From assembly GCF_010993745.1 (NCBI RefSeq), contig NZ_WOTN01000003.1:1674001-1738000 (forward strand): DNA of 64,000 bases, written 5' to 3'. Position numbers and translations under genes: made by a program. The stretch comes from Fodinicola acaciae. Its GTDB lineage: Bacteria > Actinomycetota > Actinomycetes > Mycobacteriales > HKI-0501. Position 1 is the first letter of the stretch; each line of letters opens with the position of its first letter. Below the pieces are notes generated by a model that was not told where the DNA came from, searched no databases, and saw only the letters and a list, made by a program, of their open reading frames with translations. Positions 41,448 through 52,023 of this stretch are shown here, one piece after another.

Positions 41448-42554
41448 ATGCCGAACGACTTCAAACCGGGGCTGGAAGGTGTGAAGGCCTTCGAAACGCA
41501 GATCGCCGAGCCGGACAAGGACGGCGGCGCGCTGCGCTATCGAGGTGTCGACATCGAGGACCTGGTCGGCCACATCTCGTTCGGCAACGTGTGGGCCCTG
41601 CTGGTGGACGGCCGGTTCGGGCCGGGACTGCCGCCGGCCGAGCCGTTCCCGATCCCGGTGCACTCCGGCGACATCCGGGTCGACGTGCAGTCGGCGGTCG
41701 CGATGCTCGCACCGTACTGGGGCCTCGGCCAGCTCCTGGACATCTCCGACGAGCAGGCCCGCGACGACCTCGCGCGGATCTCGGTGACGACGCTGTCGTT
41801 CGTGGCGCAGTCGGCGCGTGGCATCGGCCTGCCCGCGGTGCCGCAGAAGGAGATCGACAAGGCCAGCACGATCGTCGAGCGGTTCATGATCCGCTGGCGC
41901 GGCGAGCCGGACCCGGCGCACGTGAAGGCGGTCGACGCGTACTTCACCTCCGCCGCCGAGCACGGCATGAACGCGTCGACGTTCACCGCGCGCGTGGTGG
42001 CCTCGACCGGCGCCGACGCGGCCGCGTCGATCTCGTCGGCGATCGGCGCGCTCTCCGGTCCGTTGCACGGCGGCGCACCGTCGCGCGTGCTCAAGATGCT
42101 CGACGAGGTGGAGAAGTCCGGCGACGCCGAGGCGTGGGTCAGGCAGGCGCTGGACTCCGGACAGCGGCTGATGGGTTTCGGCCACCGCGTCTATCGCGCC
42201 GAGGACCCCCGCGCTCGGGTGCTGCGGCGCACGGCCCGTGAGCTCGGGTCGCCGCGCTTCGAGGTCGCGGAGGCGTTGGAGAAGGCCGCGGTCGCGGAGC
42301 TGACCGCGCGCAAGCCGGACCGGCCGTTGCGTACCAACGTGGAGTTCTGGTCGGCGGTGGTGCTCGACTTCGCGGCGGTGCCGGCGCACATGTTCACGTC
42401 GATGTTCACCTGTGCGCGTACGGCCGGCTGGAGTGCGCACGTCATGGAGCAGAAGCGCCTGGGCAAGCTCATCCGCCCGTCCGCCGACTACCTGGGCCCC
42501 GGCCCCCGCAAGCCCTCCGAGGTCGACGGCTGGGCCTCCATCTCCCCCATCTAG
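41448..42554 (+). CDS. citA: Citrate synthase, short form
   Basis: The 368-residue enzyme has the citrate synthase catalytic regions: EHGMNASTFTARVVASTGAD, GPLHGGAPSRVLKML, and GFGHRVYRAEDPRA followed by the aspartate in VVLDFAAVPA. The short length without the N-terminal extension fits the CitA/2-methylcitrate-synthase-like second enzyme of actinobacteria. It precedes serC on the same strand with a hairpin between them. Confidence 0.88.
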   Translation: MPNDFKPGLEGVKAFETQIAEPDKDGGALRYRGVDIEDLVGHISFGNVWALLVDGRFGPGLPPAEPFPIPVHSGDIRVDVQSAVAMLAPYWGLGQLLDISDEQARDDLARISVTTLSFVAQSARGIGLPAVPQKEIDKASTIVERFMIRWRGEPDPAHVKAVDAYFTSAAEHGMNASTFTARVVASTGADAAASISSAIGALSGPLHGGAPSRVLKMLDEVEKSGDAEAWVRQALDSGQRLMGFGHRVYRAEDPRARVLRRTARELGSPRFEVAEALEKAAVAELTARKPDRPLRTNVEFWSAVVLDFAAVPAHMFTSMFTCARTAGWSAHVMEQKRLGKLIRPSADYLGPGPRKPSEVDGWASISPI

Positions 42555-42575
42555 ATCTCCCCGATCTAGATGCAC

Positions 42576-42620
42576 GCATGGCCCCCATGCGTGCATCCAA
42601 CGCACGCATGGGGGCCATGC
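42576..42620. repeat. Palindromic hairpin repeat after the citrate synthase gene
   Basis: GCATGGCCCCCATGC (42576-42590) pairs exactly with 42606-42620. The left unit is itself nearly symmetrical within TGCACGCATGG...CCATGCGTGCA. It is the same family as 30769-30813 and a likely terminator. Two ATCTAGAT words precede it at 42549-42571. Confidence 0.75.
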
Positions 42621-42715
42621 GACCAGACCGCGTGGTGGGGGTCACGTGGGGCATGTGTCGAGCGGAAAAGGTGGCGGTGGGAGGATCAGGACGGCAAAGG
42701 ACCGCCTGAGCGTGA

Positions 42716-43846
<1,131 letters not shown>

Positions 43847-43931
43847 CGCGCGGCGCGGCATGGCCGGCGTTTCGCCGCGCAGCACGTACGGTGGAATAGC
43901 CAGCCATGGACGAGCTCCCGGGAGGTAGCTG

Positions 43932-44888
43932 ATGCGGCCGGTCCGGTTCGTCGCCCTCGCGGAGGACGGCCGGTCACTCGTACTCAAGGACGAGTCTGGC
44001 CGCATGCTGTCGCTGGCCATTGACGAGCGGGTGCTGGCCGCCGTCAAGTCGGACCGGGTCGGGGTGGCCGGCCAGTTGGCGATGGAAGTGGAGAGTGCCT
44101 TGACACCTCGGGACATCCAGGCACGGATCCGCTCCGGCCAGTCCGCCGAAGAGGTGGCCAAGGCCGCCAACGCGCCACTGGAGAAGATCCTCCGGTTCGC
44201 CGGTCCGGTGCTGCAGGAGCGCGCGATGATCGCCGACCACGCACGGCGGACGCGGCTGCGCACCTCCGAGTCCGGCTCGTCGCTGTCCGAGGTGGTGGAC
44301 GTACGCCTCGCCGGCCACGGTGTCGACCCGGACGTCGTGGAGTGGGACGCCTACCGGCGCGAGACCGGCACCTGGAGGGTGGTGGCCAGCTGGCCGTCCG
44401 GCAAGGCCACCGCGTACGCGGCGTGGGACATGGACGCGGCCCGCAGCGTGGTCAGCCCGACCGACCAGATGGCCTCCTACCTGTCGGTGGAGAAGCCGCC
44501 GGAGATCCTCGTACACGACGAGATCGCCGCCGAGCTCGACCTGGAGAACGCCGACACCCAGGAGCTGCCGCGGATGTCGCCGATCTCGGTGCTGCGGCCC
44601 CGCCAGGCCGAGCCGGCGCCAGAGCCCGAGCCGGAGCCGGAGCCAGAGCCAGAGCCGGTCGCGAAGCCAACGCCGCCGCCGTTACCACCGGCACCGCCGG
44701 CGCAGCCGGCCCGGCGCAAGCAGCCGGTCGCCGAGCGGCTGCCAGTCGTCGAGCCGGAGCCCGAGCCAGAGCCCGAACCCCAGCCGGAGCCGCAGCGCGC
44801 TCAGGCCGGCGGCCGTGGCAAGCGCGGCAAGCCGGACCTGCCCGGCTGGGACGACATCCTGTTCGGCGCGCGTCCCAACCGGGGCTGA
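43932..44888 (+). CDS. sepH: Septation protein SepH (DUF3071)
   Basis: The N-terminal DUF3071 domain (MRPVRFVALAEDGRSLVLKD, AIDERVLAAVKSDR) includes a helix-turn-helix-like segment LTPRDIQARIRSGQSAEEVA. A long proline/glutamate repeat (PEPEPEPE type, residues ~228-290) and a conserved C-terminal end (LPGWDDILFGARP) follow. In Streptomyces and mycobacteria SepH binds FtsZ and promotes Z-ring assembly. GGGAGG precedes the ATG. The position after serC supports the call. Confidence 0.92.
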   Translation: MRPVRFVALAEDGRSLVLKDESGRMLSLAIDERVLAAVKSDRVGVAGQLAMEVESALTPRDIQARIRSGQSAEEVAKAANAPLEKILRFAGPVLQERAMIADHARRTRLRTSESGSSLSEVVDVRLAGHGVDPDVVEWDAYRRETGTWRVVASWPSGKATAYAAWDMDAARSVVSPTDQMASYLSVEKPPEILVHDEIAAELDLENADTQELPRMSPISVLRPRQAEPAPEPEPEPEPEPEPVAKPTPPPLPPAPPAQPARRKQPVAERLPVVEPEPEPEPEPQPEPQRAQAGGRGKRGKPDLPGWDDILFGARPNRG

Positions 44889-44892
44889 TGAG

Positions 44893-46323
44893 CTAAGGCG
44901 CGGCGGTCATCAGGTCGACCGCGCTGTGCTGGCGGGCGCCGTCGCTGGAGTCGTACGGACCGGCCCATGACAGGCCATACTGGTCCATCGGGTTGCGGTC
45001 GTGCGCATACGCCGAATCAGCTTGCCGTTGCAGGAAACTCGCGTACGGGTTGCCGGTGGCGCGGCTCAGCTCGCCGAGGTTGCGGACGAAGACGCCCTTG
45101 AACGACGGCCCGTCGCCACCGCAGTTGGCCGGCTCGCACGGCTCCCGCAGGATGCCGCCGGGCGCGATCACCGAGCTGGTGGTCGCGGCGTCGGCGATCT
45201 GCCGCGCGGTGGTCAGATAGCCGGCGTTTCCGGTGGCCTTGTTGAGCTCCAGCAGGCCGCCGAGGATCACGCCCTGGTTGTACGTCCAGGTGGTCTGGCC
45301 GTTGTTGTGGCAGGAGGAGTCCAGGCCGTCGTTGATCAGGTGACCGCTGTTGATCATCCCGCTGGCGTTGAACCAGTTCCAGATCTCGGTGGCCTTGTTG
45401 AGATAGTTGGTGTCGCCGGAGATGCGGTCGTGCAGCGCGGCGGCCAGCTTGACGAACAGCTCGTTGGTGATGGCGTTCTTGTAGTCGCGCTGGCTGCGCC
45501 ACCAGATGCCGCCGCCACAGGTGCCGTCGCGGAAGGAATACATGTAGTCGGCGTCGATTCTGGCCATGTTCAGATAGCGGCTGTCGCCGGTCAGGTCGTA
45601 CGCGCGGACCCAGGCCAGCCCCCACCAGCCCGTGTCGTCCATGTAGTCGTTGGTGAAGTTGCCACCCTGCGCGTTTTTGTTCTTGTCGAAGGTGTTCGCG
45701 ATCGCGTAGCGGTAGGCGGTCGAGCCGGTCCGCTGGCTGTAGTCGATGATCGCGGTCAGCGCGTTGGCCGAGTTCCACCAGCCGGTGGTGTTCCACAAGC
45801 CGTTGCCGTTGTTGTAGTACTGCATCAGCGCGGTCGCCGCGGCATCGACGCGGGTGCCGGCGTTCACCGTCGACCTGGCCCACTGCGTGCAGGCGATGTC
45901 CGAGCGGTTGCCGGCTTTTCCGCACGCGCGCAACGCTCCGACCCCGTGGTTGGCCGGGTCGTCCACGTTGTACATGAGGGTCCGCCAGCCGCGCCGGCCG
46001 TCCGGGATCGTGGTGTCGCCGAGCTTGCTGCCCCCTGACCAACTGCGGCCGCCGTCGTACGAGCGGTCCAGCCACACCTCGTCGGTCGGATCGCCGTTGT
46101 CGATGCTGGCCCACCCCATGTTGTCGGCGTCGGAGATGTGCAACACGATCTGTCGCGAGTAGACGGTCGCCGACACCGGCGTCCGGTCGCCCGCCGCGAG
46201 CGCCGGGTCGCGCTGATCGCAGTACTTGTCGCAGACGGTTGCCGCCGATGCCGGCACCGCCGGCCCCAACACCAGCGCTAACGCGGCCAATGCGATCGCG
46301 ATTCGTCGTACGGTCTTCGGCAC
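44893..46323 (-). CDS. Secreted GH76 alpha-1,6-mannanase-like glycosidase
   Basis: A signal peptide (VRRIAIALAALALVLGPAVP...SAA) precedes a GH76 (alpha/alpha)6 barrel. The catalytic Asp-Asp pair is in NDYMDDTGWWGLAWVRAYDL, and GGGIWWRSQRDYKNAITNEL and YNQGVILGGLLEL are also conserved. It should cleave alpha-1,6-mannan backbones, for example fungal mannan or actinobacterial lipomannan. GTG 46323 with GGAGGCG upstream is chosen. The first ~70 residues after the signal are less typical. Confidence 0.88.
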   Translation of the reverse strand: MPKTVRRIAIALAALALVLGPAVPASAATVCDKYCDQRDPALAAGDRTPVSATVYSRQIVLHISDADNMGWASIDNGDPTDEVWLDRSYDGGRSWSGGSKLGDTTIPDGRRGWRTLMYNVDDPANHGVGALRACGKAGNRSDIACTQWARSTVNAGTRVDAAATALMQYYNNGNGLWNTTGWWNSANALTAIIDYSQRTGSTAYRYAIANTFDKNKNAQGGNFTNDYMDDTGWWGLAWVRAYDLTGDSRYLNMARIDADYMYSFRDGTCGGGIWWRSQRDYKNAITNELFVKLAAALHDRISGDTNYLNKATEIWNWFNASGMINSGHLINDGLDSSCHNNGQTTWTYNQGVILGGLLELNKATGNAGYLTTARQIADAATTSSVIAPGGILREPCEPANCGGDGPSFKGVFVRNLGELSRATGNPYASFLQRQADSAYAHDRNPMDQYGLSWAGPYDSSDGARQHSAVDLMTAAP

Positions 46324-46436
46324 GGTTTTTTCGCCTCCAGCACAGACTCCGGCAGCGTGACGCGGGTCACTCAACCGGATTTCTGGGAACGTTGTCAACC
46401 AGCTTTGACCGGAATTGGACTATTACTCGAGCGCGG

Positions 46437-47258
46437 TCAGCCGCGCGGCAGCCGGGCCAGCTGCCGCGACTGCGCGACCAGCCGGCCGGCCTCGTCGTAG
46501 ACGTAGGCGTCCTCGTCGAACCAGCCGTCGCCGACCAGGCTGCCGCGGACGTACACCGACAGCCAGCCAGGCGCCGGCGTCGCACGCAGGTAGGTGGACA
46601 GCTGCACGGTCGGCGCCCAGCCGAGCGCGGTCGTCGTGCGCGTCACCGGCGGCAGCGCGTCGACCGCCAGCAGCGCGAGGAACGGATCCGGCGGCGTGCC
46701 GTCGGCGGCGCGCAGCCAGCCGGCCACCCGCAGCGACTCGTCGGCCTTGTCCATCGCGGCCGTCGACTCGGGCGTCATGCGTACGTCGAGGTGTTCCATC
46801 AGGCCGAAAACGAAGCCGCCGGGCAGCACGGCCGGCACCCGGTCGCACAGCTCGACCGGCGGCAACGGCACCGGCTCGGCGCGCAGGATGGTCTGCCCGG
46901 AGCCGTCCGCCAGCCGGCCGGTCACCACCGAGGCGGAGACGACGACCTTGTCGCCCTGCGACATCGTCACGCGGTGGTACGCGACGGTCCTGCCGGCCTT
47001 CAACGTCTGCACCGCCAGCTCGGCCGTGCCTGGCGCCGGCGCCAACAGATAGTCGGTCGTGACAGCCATCACATCCGGATGTGGCGAGGCCAGAATCGCC
47101 GCGCGAGCCACCGGAAGGTTGAGATAGCCGCCGTTGAGCATGCCGGCCACCGACCAGTCCGCGTCGAGATTGGCCTGGTAGCGGCCGGGTTCGAGCTCCA
47201 CCACGACGCTGGCGCGGGACAACGCGCTGTCAATCTGGGTCACGTATGAGAGTTTCAC
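46437..47258 (-). CDS. Acyl-CoA thioesterase (TesB-like, double hotdog)
   Basis: The 273-residue protein has the two-domain thioesterase-like layout. It includes YQANLDADWSVAGMLNGGYL near the start, and the second half ends LSTYLRATPAPGWLSVYVRG and GWFDEDAYVYDEAGRLVAQS. GTG 47258 is chosen because upstream residues enter the promoter region. It is divergent from the CPBP gene and 113 bp upstream of GH76. Substrate chain length unknown. Confidence 0.82.
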   Translation of the reverse strand: MKLSYVTQIDSALSRASVVVELEPGRYQANLDADWSVAGMLNGGYLNLPVARAAILASPHPDVMAVTTDYLLAPAPGTAELAVQTLKAGRTVAYHRVTMSQGDKVVVSASVVTGRLADGSGQTILRAEPVPLPPVELCDRVPAVLPGGFVFGLMEHLDVRMTPESTAAMDKADESLRVAGWLRAADGTPPDPFLALLAVDALPPVTRTTTALGWAPTVQLSTYLRATPAPGWLSVYVRGSLVGDGWFDEDAYVYDEAGRLVAQSRQLARLPRG

Positions 47259-47310
47259 CCGCCGCGCGGGCCCCTGCACATGATTGATGTTCCGTGTCAC
47301 AGTTCGAGGC

Positions 47311-48327
47311 ATGGACGCGCAGACGGAGCCTGACTTATCGGTCCCACCGCGGAAGCGGGAGTGGTGGCGCGGTCAGCCACACCGGTTGGTCACCTCGGTG
47401 CTGGATCTCCTGTTCGTCCCGGCCGAGCCGGTGCCGTACGCGCGGGCCACCCGGCCGTGGAAGATCGTCGTCGCGCTCGTGACGGCGTTGCTCTTCGGCC
47501 CGCTGCTGTGGGCCACCACGGCGACGCTCGCGCTGAACCGGGGCGGCCCGACCAGCCCGGTCGCCGGCATCGACCTGCGCCACCACTTCGTCGCCGCGGT
47601 TCTCGGCGGTCTGCTGCAGGCGGCTCTGCTGTTCTTCGCGGTCGGCGTCGCCTGGGTCGTGCTGCGGCTGTCCGGTGACCGGCTGCTCGACCTCGGCCTG
47701 CGGCCCGGTCCGGCGCCGCGGCTGCTGGCAGACAGCGGCCTGACGCTCAGCGGCCTCTATCTGCCGGCGTTGCTGGTCGGCGGACTGGTCGCGACGAGCC
47801 TGCGGCTGGGCTCCGGCGACGTACTGGTGACGCCGACGATGACCGGTGGCGACGCCACACAGGCGGGCAAGGCACTGCTGGTCGGACTGCTGCTGGCAAT
47901 TCCGACGGCGGTCGCCGAGGAGGTCGTGGCGCTCGGGCTGGCGTACCGGCTGCTGGAGCGGCTCGGCTGGCCGGTCTGGCTGATCACACTCGGCCTGGTG
48001 GCGCTGCGCGCCAGCTATCACGTCTACTACGGCCTGACCGTGGTCGCGTTGCTCGGCTGGGCCTATCTGTCGGTGGTGTTCTATCGCCGCTATCGGCGAC
48101 TGTGGCCGCTGATCATCGCGCACGCGGCGTACGACACCTTGTCGATCACCGCGGCGCTGTCCGGCTCGCTGGCGGTCGCCGGTGTGGTCGTGCTGCTCTA
48201 TCTCGCGTTGCCGATCGTCGCGCTGACCGTCCTCCTCGCACGACTCGGCCTGCGGTGGGGTCAGCCACGGCCGTCGACCGACCTCGTACGGCCCCGGCTA
48301 GCGCCGAGCGAAACGGTCGCGCAGTAG
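47311..48327 (+). CDS. CPBP-family intramembrane metalloprotease
   Basis: About eight membrane helices are seen. The CPBP/CAAX-like motifs are AVAEEVVALGL (glutamates), ALRASYHVYYGLTV (His) and IAHAAYDTLSI (His/Asp). The usual arginine after the EE pair is not in place. Family roles include protein maturation and bacteriocin self-immunity. ATG 47311 is chosen over an ATG at 47284. Its 3' end overlaps the convergent TMEM175-like gene by 30 bp. Confidence 0.8.
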   Translation: MDAQTEPDLSVPPRKREWWRGQPHRLVTSVLDLLFVPAEPVPYARATRPWKIVVALVTALLFGPLLWATTATLALNRGGPTSPVAGIDLRHHFVAAVLGGLLQAALLFFAVGVAWVVLRLSGDRLLDLGLRPGPAPRLLADSGLTLSGLYLPALLVGGLVATSLRLGSGDVLVTPTMTGGDATQAGKALLVGLLLAIPTAVAEEVVALGLAYRLLERLGWPVWLITLGLVALRASYHVYYGLTVVALLGWAYLSVVFYRRYRRLWPLIIAHAAYDTLSITAALSGSLAVAGVVVLLYLALPIVALTVLLARLGLRWGQPRPSTDLVRPRLAPSETVAQ

Positions 48328-48963
48328 GCCCCACACGCCGCTGCGGCTGAGCACGGCCCAGCCGCCGAGGACGACGACCCAGAGCACGTACGCGAACCAG
48401 TACCGGACGTATGCCACGCCGGCGGATCCGACGAACAGCAGGCCGAAGAACACCGCCGCTCTGGTGTCCTTGCGCCATGCGGCCACGTCGACCGACGGCT
48501 TGAGCAGGTCGTTGTTGACGGCGTACGACTGCATGCGAGCGCGCAACAGGCCACCGAGGCCGATCGCCACCGCATACAAGGCGACCGCGACCGGCAGGTC
48601 ACCGTGGTCGGCCAGCACCGACGACGGAAACGGCATCACCGCGATGACCAGCAGATACTGCAGGTTGTATGACCCCATTCGGCGGTCCACCAGCCGGATG
48701 TCGTGGAACATCTCGTGGTGCGCCATCCACTGCGAGCCGATCACGAAGAAGGACAGCAGGTAGGTGAGGAACGACGGCCGTACGGACTGCCACAGCTCGG
48801 CCGTCAGCCGCGCGTTGGTGATGTCGTCGGAGAGGCCGGCCGGCAGCTTGATGTCCAGCACCAGCAGGGTCATCGCGATCGCGAAGACACCGTCGGACAG
48901 GCCCTGGTGACGGTCCACCGGGAACCGCCGGTTTCGCGCGGTTACTGGCTGCTCGTCGACCAC
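48298..48963 (-). CDS. TMEM175-family (DUF1211) potassium channel-like protein
   Basis: The 221-residue protein has six helices. The family signature region RHQGLSDGVFAIAMTLLVLD resembles the RxxxFSD motif of TMEM175, with Leu in place of Phe. Bacterial members form tetrameric K+ leak channels. It lies nine bases downstream of the L,D-transpeptidase gene and is probably co-transcribed with it. Confidence 0.82.
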   Translation of the reverse strand: MVDEQPVTARNRRFPVDRHQGLSDGVFAIAMTLLVLDIKLPAGLSDDITNARLTAELWQSVRPSFLTYLLSFFVIGSQWMAHHEMFHDIRLVDRRMGSYNLQYLLVIAVMPFPSSVLADHGDLPVAVALYAVAIGLGGLLRARMQSYAVNNDLLKPSVDVAAWRKDTRAAVFFGLLFVGSAGVAYVRYWFAYVLWVVVLGGWAVLSRSGVWGLLRDRFARR

Positions 48964-48972
48964 GCGAGCACT

Positions 48973-49815
48973 TTACGCGTCGACTTTCTTGCCCCAGATG
49001 TGCACCGGCGTGCCGATCTTGGTGATCTTGAACAGGGCCGCCGCGTCCCGCGGCAGCATGTTCACGCAGCCGTGCGAGCCGCGTACGTTCGTCGCGTACA
49101 ACGGACTGTCGACGTCGGCGGCATGCAGGCCGAAGTCCTGGTAGAAGCGGGTCCAGTAGGGCAGCGGCACGTGGTATTCGCTGGAGACCGTGCTGACCTT
49201 CTTCTGGCTGACCTGGTAGTTGCCGACCGGGGTGGCGTCCTCGGCCTTGCCGGTGCGTACCGGCACCGGACCGAAGGTGACCTGGCCGCCGGTCACCATG
49301 AACAGGATCTGGTGGGTGAGGTCGACGCACACGGTCGGCTCGGCGGTCGCCTTGCAGGCGCTCGGATCGGTGGCGGCGAGGTTCCTGGCCACCTTGGCGG
49401 TGACCGGGTCGGCCACGCCGTTGGTGGTCGGCACCTGGGCCCATTGTTGGAACTTGGCGATCGCCGCGCAGATGTCGTGCTGCGGCGAGCTCGCGGTGAC
49501 CGGTCCGAAGGTCCGGCCGTAGGAGGTGTTCAGGAAGGAGACCACGGCCGCCTGGTCGGGCGCGGGTCGAGCGCACGGACCGGACAGGTCGCGGCTGGCC
49601 TTCTCGTTGATCGCCCGGCTGACGCCGGCCGCCGACTGCGGATAGGAGTCGCTGGCGTCCGCGACCGAGGCCGGCCGCAGCAGCGAGGCCATCCCGGCCA
49701 AGCCGGACACCGCCAGCACGACACCGGCGATGACCTTGAGATATGGCGGGCTGGGCGGGGGTCGGTGAGCACCCCGGCGCTGGCGCCGGTGCGAAGCCGT
49801 CCCGTCCCTAGACAT
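48973..49815 (-). CDS. L,D-transpeptidase (YkuD) with membrane anchor
   Basis: A basic N terminus and one membrane helix (YLKVIAGVVLAVSGLAGMAS) are followed by a peptidoglycan-binding-like segment (AIAKFQQWAQVPTTNGVADP). A C-terminal YkuD domain carries the catalytic cysteine in GSHGCVNMLP. It would make 3-3 cross-links in peptidoglycan. Several extra cysteines may form a disulfide. ATG 49815 is the first start after the divergent intergenic region. Confidence 0.88.
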   Translation of the reverse strand: MSRDGTASHRRQRRGAHRPPPSPPYLKVIAGVVLAVSGLAGMASLLRPASVADASDSYPQSAAGVSRAINEKASRDLSGPCARPAPDQAAVVSFLNTSYGRTFGPVTASSPQHDICAAIAKFQQWAQVPTTNGVADPVTAKVARNLAATDPSACKATAEPTVCVDLTHQILFMVTGGQVTFGPVPVRTGKAEDATPVGNYQVSQKKVSTVSSEYHVPLPYWTRFYQDFGLHAADVDSPLYATNVRGSHGCVNMLPRDAAALFKITKIGTPVHIWGKKVDA

Positions 49816-50045
49816 CGTGATTCACTGTAGCCGAGCGTTACAGGCAAAACTGCCGAGGGTAAATCACGCCGGTGTGAGTCATTCCACCACTCCCCTGCTG
49901 TAACGATTCCGAGCCGCTGCCTGATAGGGCACCACTGTCACCAGGTCATCGCCGTACGCGCGTACCACGTTTCACAATGACCTGCTCTGGACCGCGCCGC
50001 GGGTACGCTCAACCCTTCGTGCCCCCGAAACGTCCCCCGACGAGC

Positions 50046-50076
50046 GACGACGCAATCGGATTCCGATTGCGTCGTC
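50046..50076. promoter_or_regulatory. Perfect 31-bp palindrome upstream of the XPB gene
   Basis: GACGACGCAATCGGA and its exact complement flank a single T. The length and perfection are far beyond chance. The single-base centre leaves no room for an RNA loop, which favours a DNA-level site (operator or processing site) or an extruded cruciform over an ordinary terminator. Confidence 0.6.
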
Positions 50077-50116
50077 AGGATGGCGCTGACCTGCGGAGAT
50101 GCCGCGACACGTGACT

Positions 50117-50142
50117 TTCGGACACGCGATCGCGCGTCCGAA
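50117..50142. promoter_or_regulatory. Second near-perfect palindrome upstream of the XPB gene
   Basis: TTCGGAC-a-CGCG-AT-CGCG-c-GTCCGAA is a 26-bp palindrome with one mismatched pair. Its centre is about 68 bp from the first palindrome and about 114 bp upstream of the helicase start. Confidence 0.5.
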
Positions 50143-50243
50143 TGCCGCCAGCCGGGGTCGAGGCGACACCACCAGACCGAGGTGATGCTGCCGGACGGGG
50201 CTGAGGTGACGCCGGCGGCTGTGGCGAGGCAGACTGGACGGCT

Positions 50244-51905
50244 GTGACAGATGGCCCGCTGATCGTCCAGTCCGACAAGACCCTGCTGCTGGAGGTCGAC
50301 CATCCGGCCGCACAGGAGTGCCGGCTGGCGGTCGCCCCTTTCGCCGAGCTGGAGCGTGCGCCCGAGCACGTCCACACCTACCGGATCACCCCGCTCGGCC
50401 TGTGGAACGCGCGCGCCGCGGGTCACGACGCCGAGTCGGTGATCGACGCGCTCGTACGCTATGCGCGCTATCCGGTGCCGCACGCGCTGCTGGTCGACGT
50501 GGCCGAGACCATGGACCGCTATGGCCGGCTGCAGCTGGTCGCCGACCCGGCCCACGGCCTGATCCTCAGAGCGCTGGACCGCGCCGTACTCGTCGAGATC
50601 ACCCGCAACAAGAAGATCGCGCCAATGCTCGGCGCGCAGTTGGACGAGGACACCGTCGTCGTCCATCCGTCCGAGCGCGGCCGGCTCAAGCAGGCGCTGC
50701 TCAAGGTCGGCTGGCCGGCCGAGGACCTGGCCGGCTACGTCGACGGCGAGGCGCATCCGATCTCGCTGCACCAGGATGGCTGGACGCTGCGCGACTATCA
50801 GAAGCAGGCGGTCGAGTCGTTCTGGGCCGGCGGCTCCGGTGTCGTGGTGCTGCCGTGTGGCGCCGGCAAGACACTGGTCGGCGCGGCCGCGATGGCGGAA
50901 GCCTCGGCCACCACGCTGATCCTGGTCACCAACACCGTCGCCGGCCGGCAGTGGAAGCGCGAGCTGGTCGCGCGTACGTCGCTGACCGAGGACGAGATCG
51001 GCGAGTATTCCGGCGAGCGCAAGGAAATCCGGCCGGTCACCATCGCCACCTACCAGGTGATGACGACCCGCCGCAAGGGCGAGTACCGGCATCTGGACCT
51101 GTTCGACTCGCGCGACTGGGGCCTGATCGTCTACGACGAGGTGCACCTGCTGCCGGCGCCGATCTTCCGGCTGACCGCCGACCTGCAGTCCCGCCGGCGG
51201 CTCGGCCTGACCGCGACGCTGGTCCGCGAGGACGGCCGCGAAGGCGACGTTTTCTCCCTGATCGGGCCGAAACGCTATGACGCGCCGTGGAAGGACATCG
51301 AGGCGCAGGGCTGGATCGCGCCGGCCGAGTGCACCGAGGTGCGGGTCACCCTGACCGAGGCCGAGCGGATGGCGTACGCCGTCGCCGAGCCGGAGGAGCG
51401 CTATCGGATGTGCGCGACCGCGCGTACGAAGATGCCGGTCGTCAAGAAGATCCTGGAGAAGCACGCCGGCGAGCAGGTGCTGGTGATCGGCGCGTACCTG
51501 GACCAGCTCGACCAGCTCTCCGCCGAGCTGGAGGCGCCGGTGATCGAGGGCAAGACCACCAACAAGGAGCGCGAGCGGCTGTTCGACGCGTTCCGCCGCG
51601 GCGAGGTCTCCACGCTGGTGGTGTCGAAGGTGGCCAACTTCTCCATCGACCTGCCGGAGGCGGCGGTGGCGATCCAGGTGTCCGGCACCTTCGGCTCGCG
51701 GCAGGAGGAGGCGCAGCGGCTCGGCCGGGTGCTGCGACCGAAGGCCGACCAGCGGCAGGCGCACTTCTACACGGTGGTCTCGCGCGACACGCTGGACGCC
51801 GAGTACGCCGCGCACCGGCAACGGTTTCTCGCCGAGCAGGGCTACGCGTACACGATCGTCGACGCCGACGACCTCCTCGGTCCCGCCATCCCCGACGTCG
51901 GCTAG
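50244..51905 (+). CDS. DNA repair helicase XPB
   Basis: The 553-residue superfamily 2 helicase has an N-terminal damage-recognition-like domain (residues ~1-190), Walker A LPCGAGKTL, the DEVH box VYDEVHLLPA and LTATLVRED, which contains the RED motif. Motif V/VI elements lie in the C-terminal half (ALPEA-like and QEEAQRLGRVLRPK). Actinobacterial XPB is a 3'-5' helicase of uncertain repair pathway. GTG start. Confidence 0.92.
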   Translation: MTDGPLIVQSDKTLLLEVDHPAAQECRLAVAPFAELERAPEHVHTYRITPLGLWNARAAGHDAESVIDALVRYARYPVPHALLVDVAETMDRYGRLQLVADPAHGLILRALDRAVLVEITRNKKIAPMLGAQLDEDTVVVHPSERGRLKQALLKVGWPAEDLAGYVDGEAHPISLHQDGWTLRDYQKQAVESFWAGGSGVVVLPCGAGKTLVGAAAMAEASATTLILVTNTVAGRQWKRELVARTSLTEDEIGEYSGERKEIRPVTIATYQVMTTRRKGEYRHLDLFDSRDWGLIVYDEVHLLPAPIFRLTADLQSRRRLGLTATLVREDGREGDVFSLIGPKRYDAPWKDIEAQGWIAPAECTEVRVTLTEAERMAYAVAEPEERYRMCATARTKMPVVKKILEKHAGEQVLVIGAYLDQLDQLSAELEAPVIEGKTTNKERERLFDAFRRGEVSTLVVSKVANFSIDLPEAAVAIQVSGTFGSRQEEAQRLGRVLRPKADQRQAHFYTVVSRDTLDAEYAAHRQRFLAEQGYAYTIVDADDLLGPAIPDVG

Positions 51906-52023
51906 ACCTCACGGCAACCTGAAGCTCGCGACCGCTCTTGGTCGCGACATCAGGCTGTGGACAACGAGATGTCCGGCTTGTCGGTCTGCCACGGTTGACA
52001 GGTGCCGCACACGAGGAGCGACT

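Larger units (their letters stand above)
49816..50243. other. Intergenic region with two large palindromes
   Basis: This 428-bp gap separates the divergent L,D-transpeptidase and XPB genes. It carries no credible gene. Its main content is two long palindromes at 50046-50076 and 50117-50142. No known riboswitch could be recognised. Confidence 0.5.

Noticed and set aside
39729..42605. A 958-codon minus-strand open frame across the PLP enzyme and citrate synthase genes
   Set aside because: Only its last 218 codons (pdxH) are real. The rest is antisense to two well-supported genes and has the Arg/Asp-rich composition of a GC-rich shadow frame.
49938..51821. A 627-codon minus-strand frame opposite the XPB gene
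   Set aside because: It is antisense to a complete helicase with all motifs and shows no recognisable domain.
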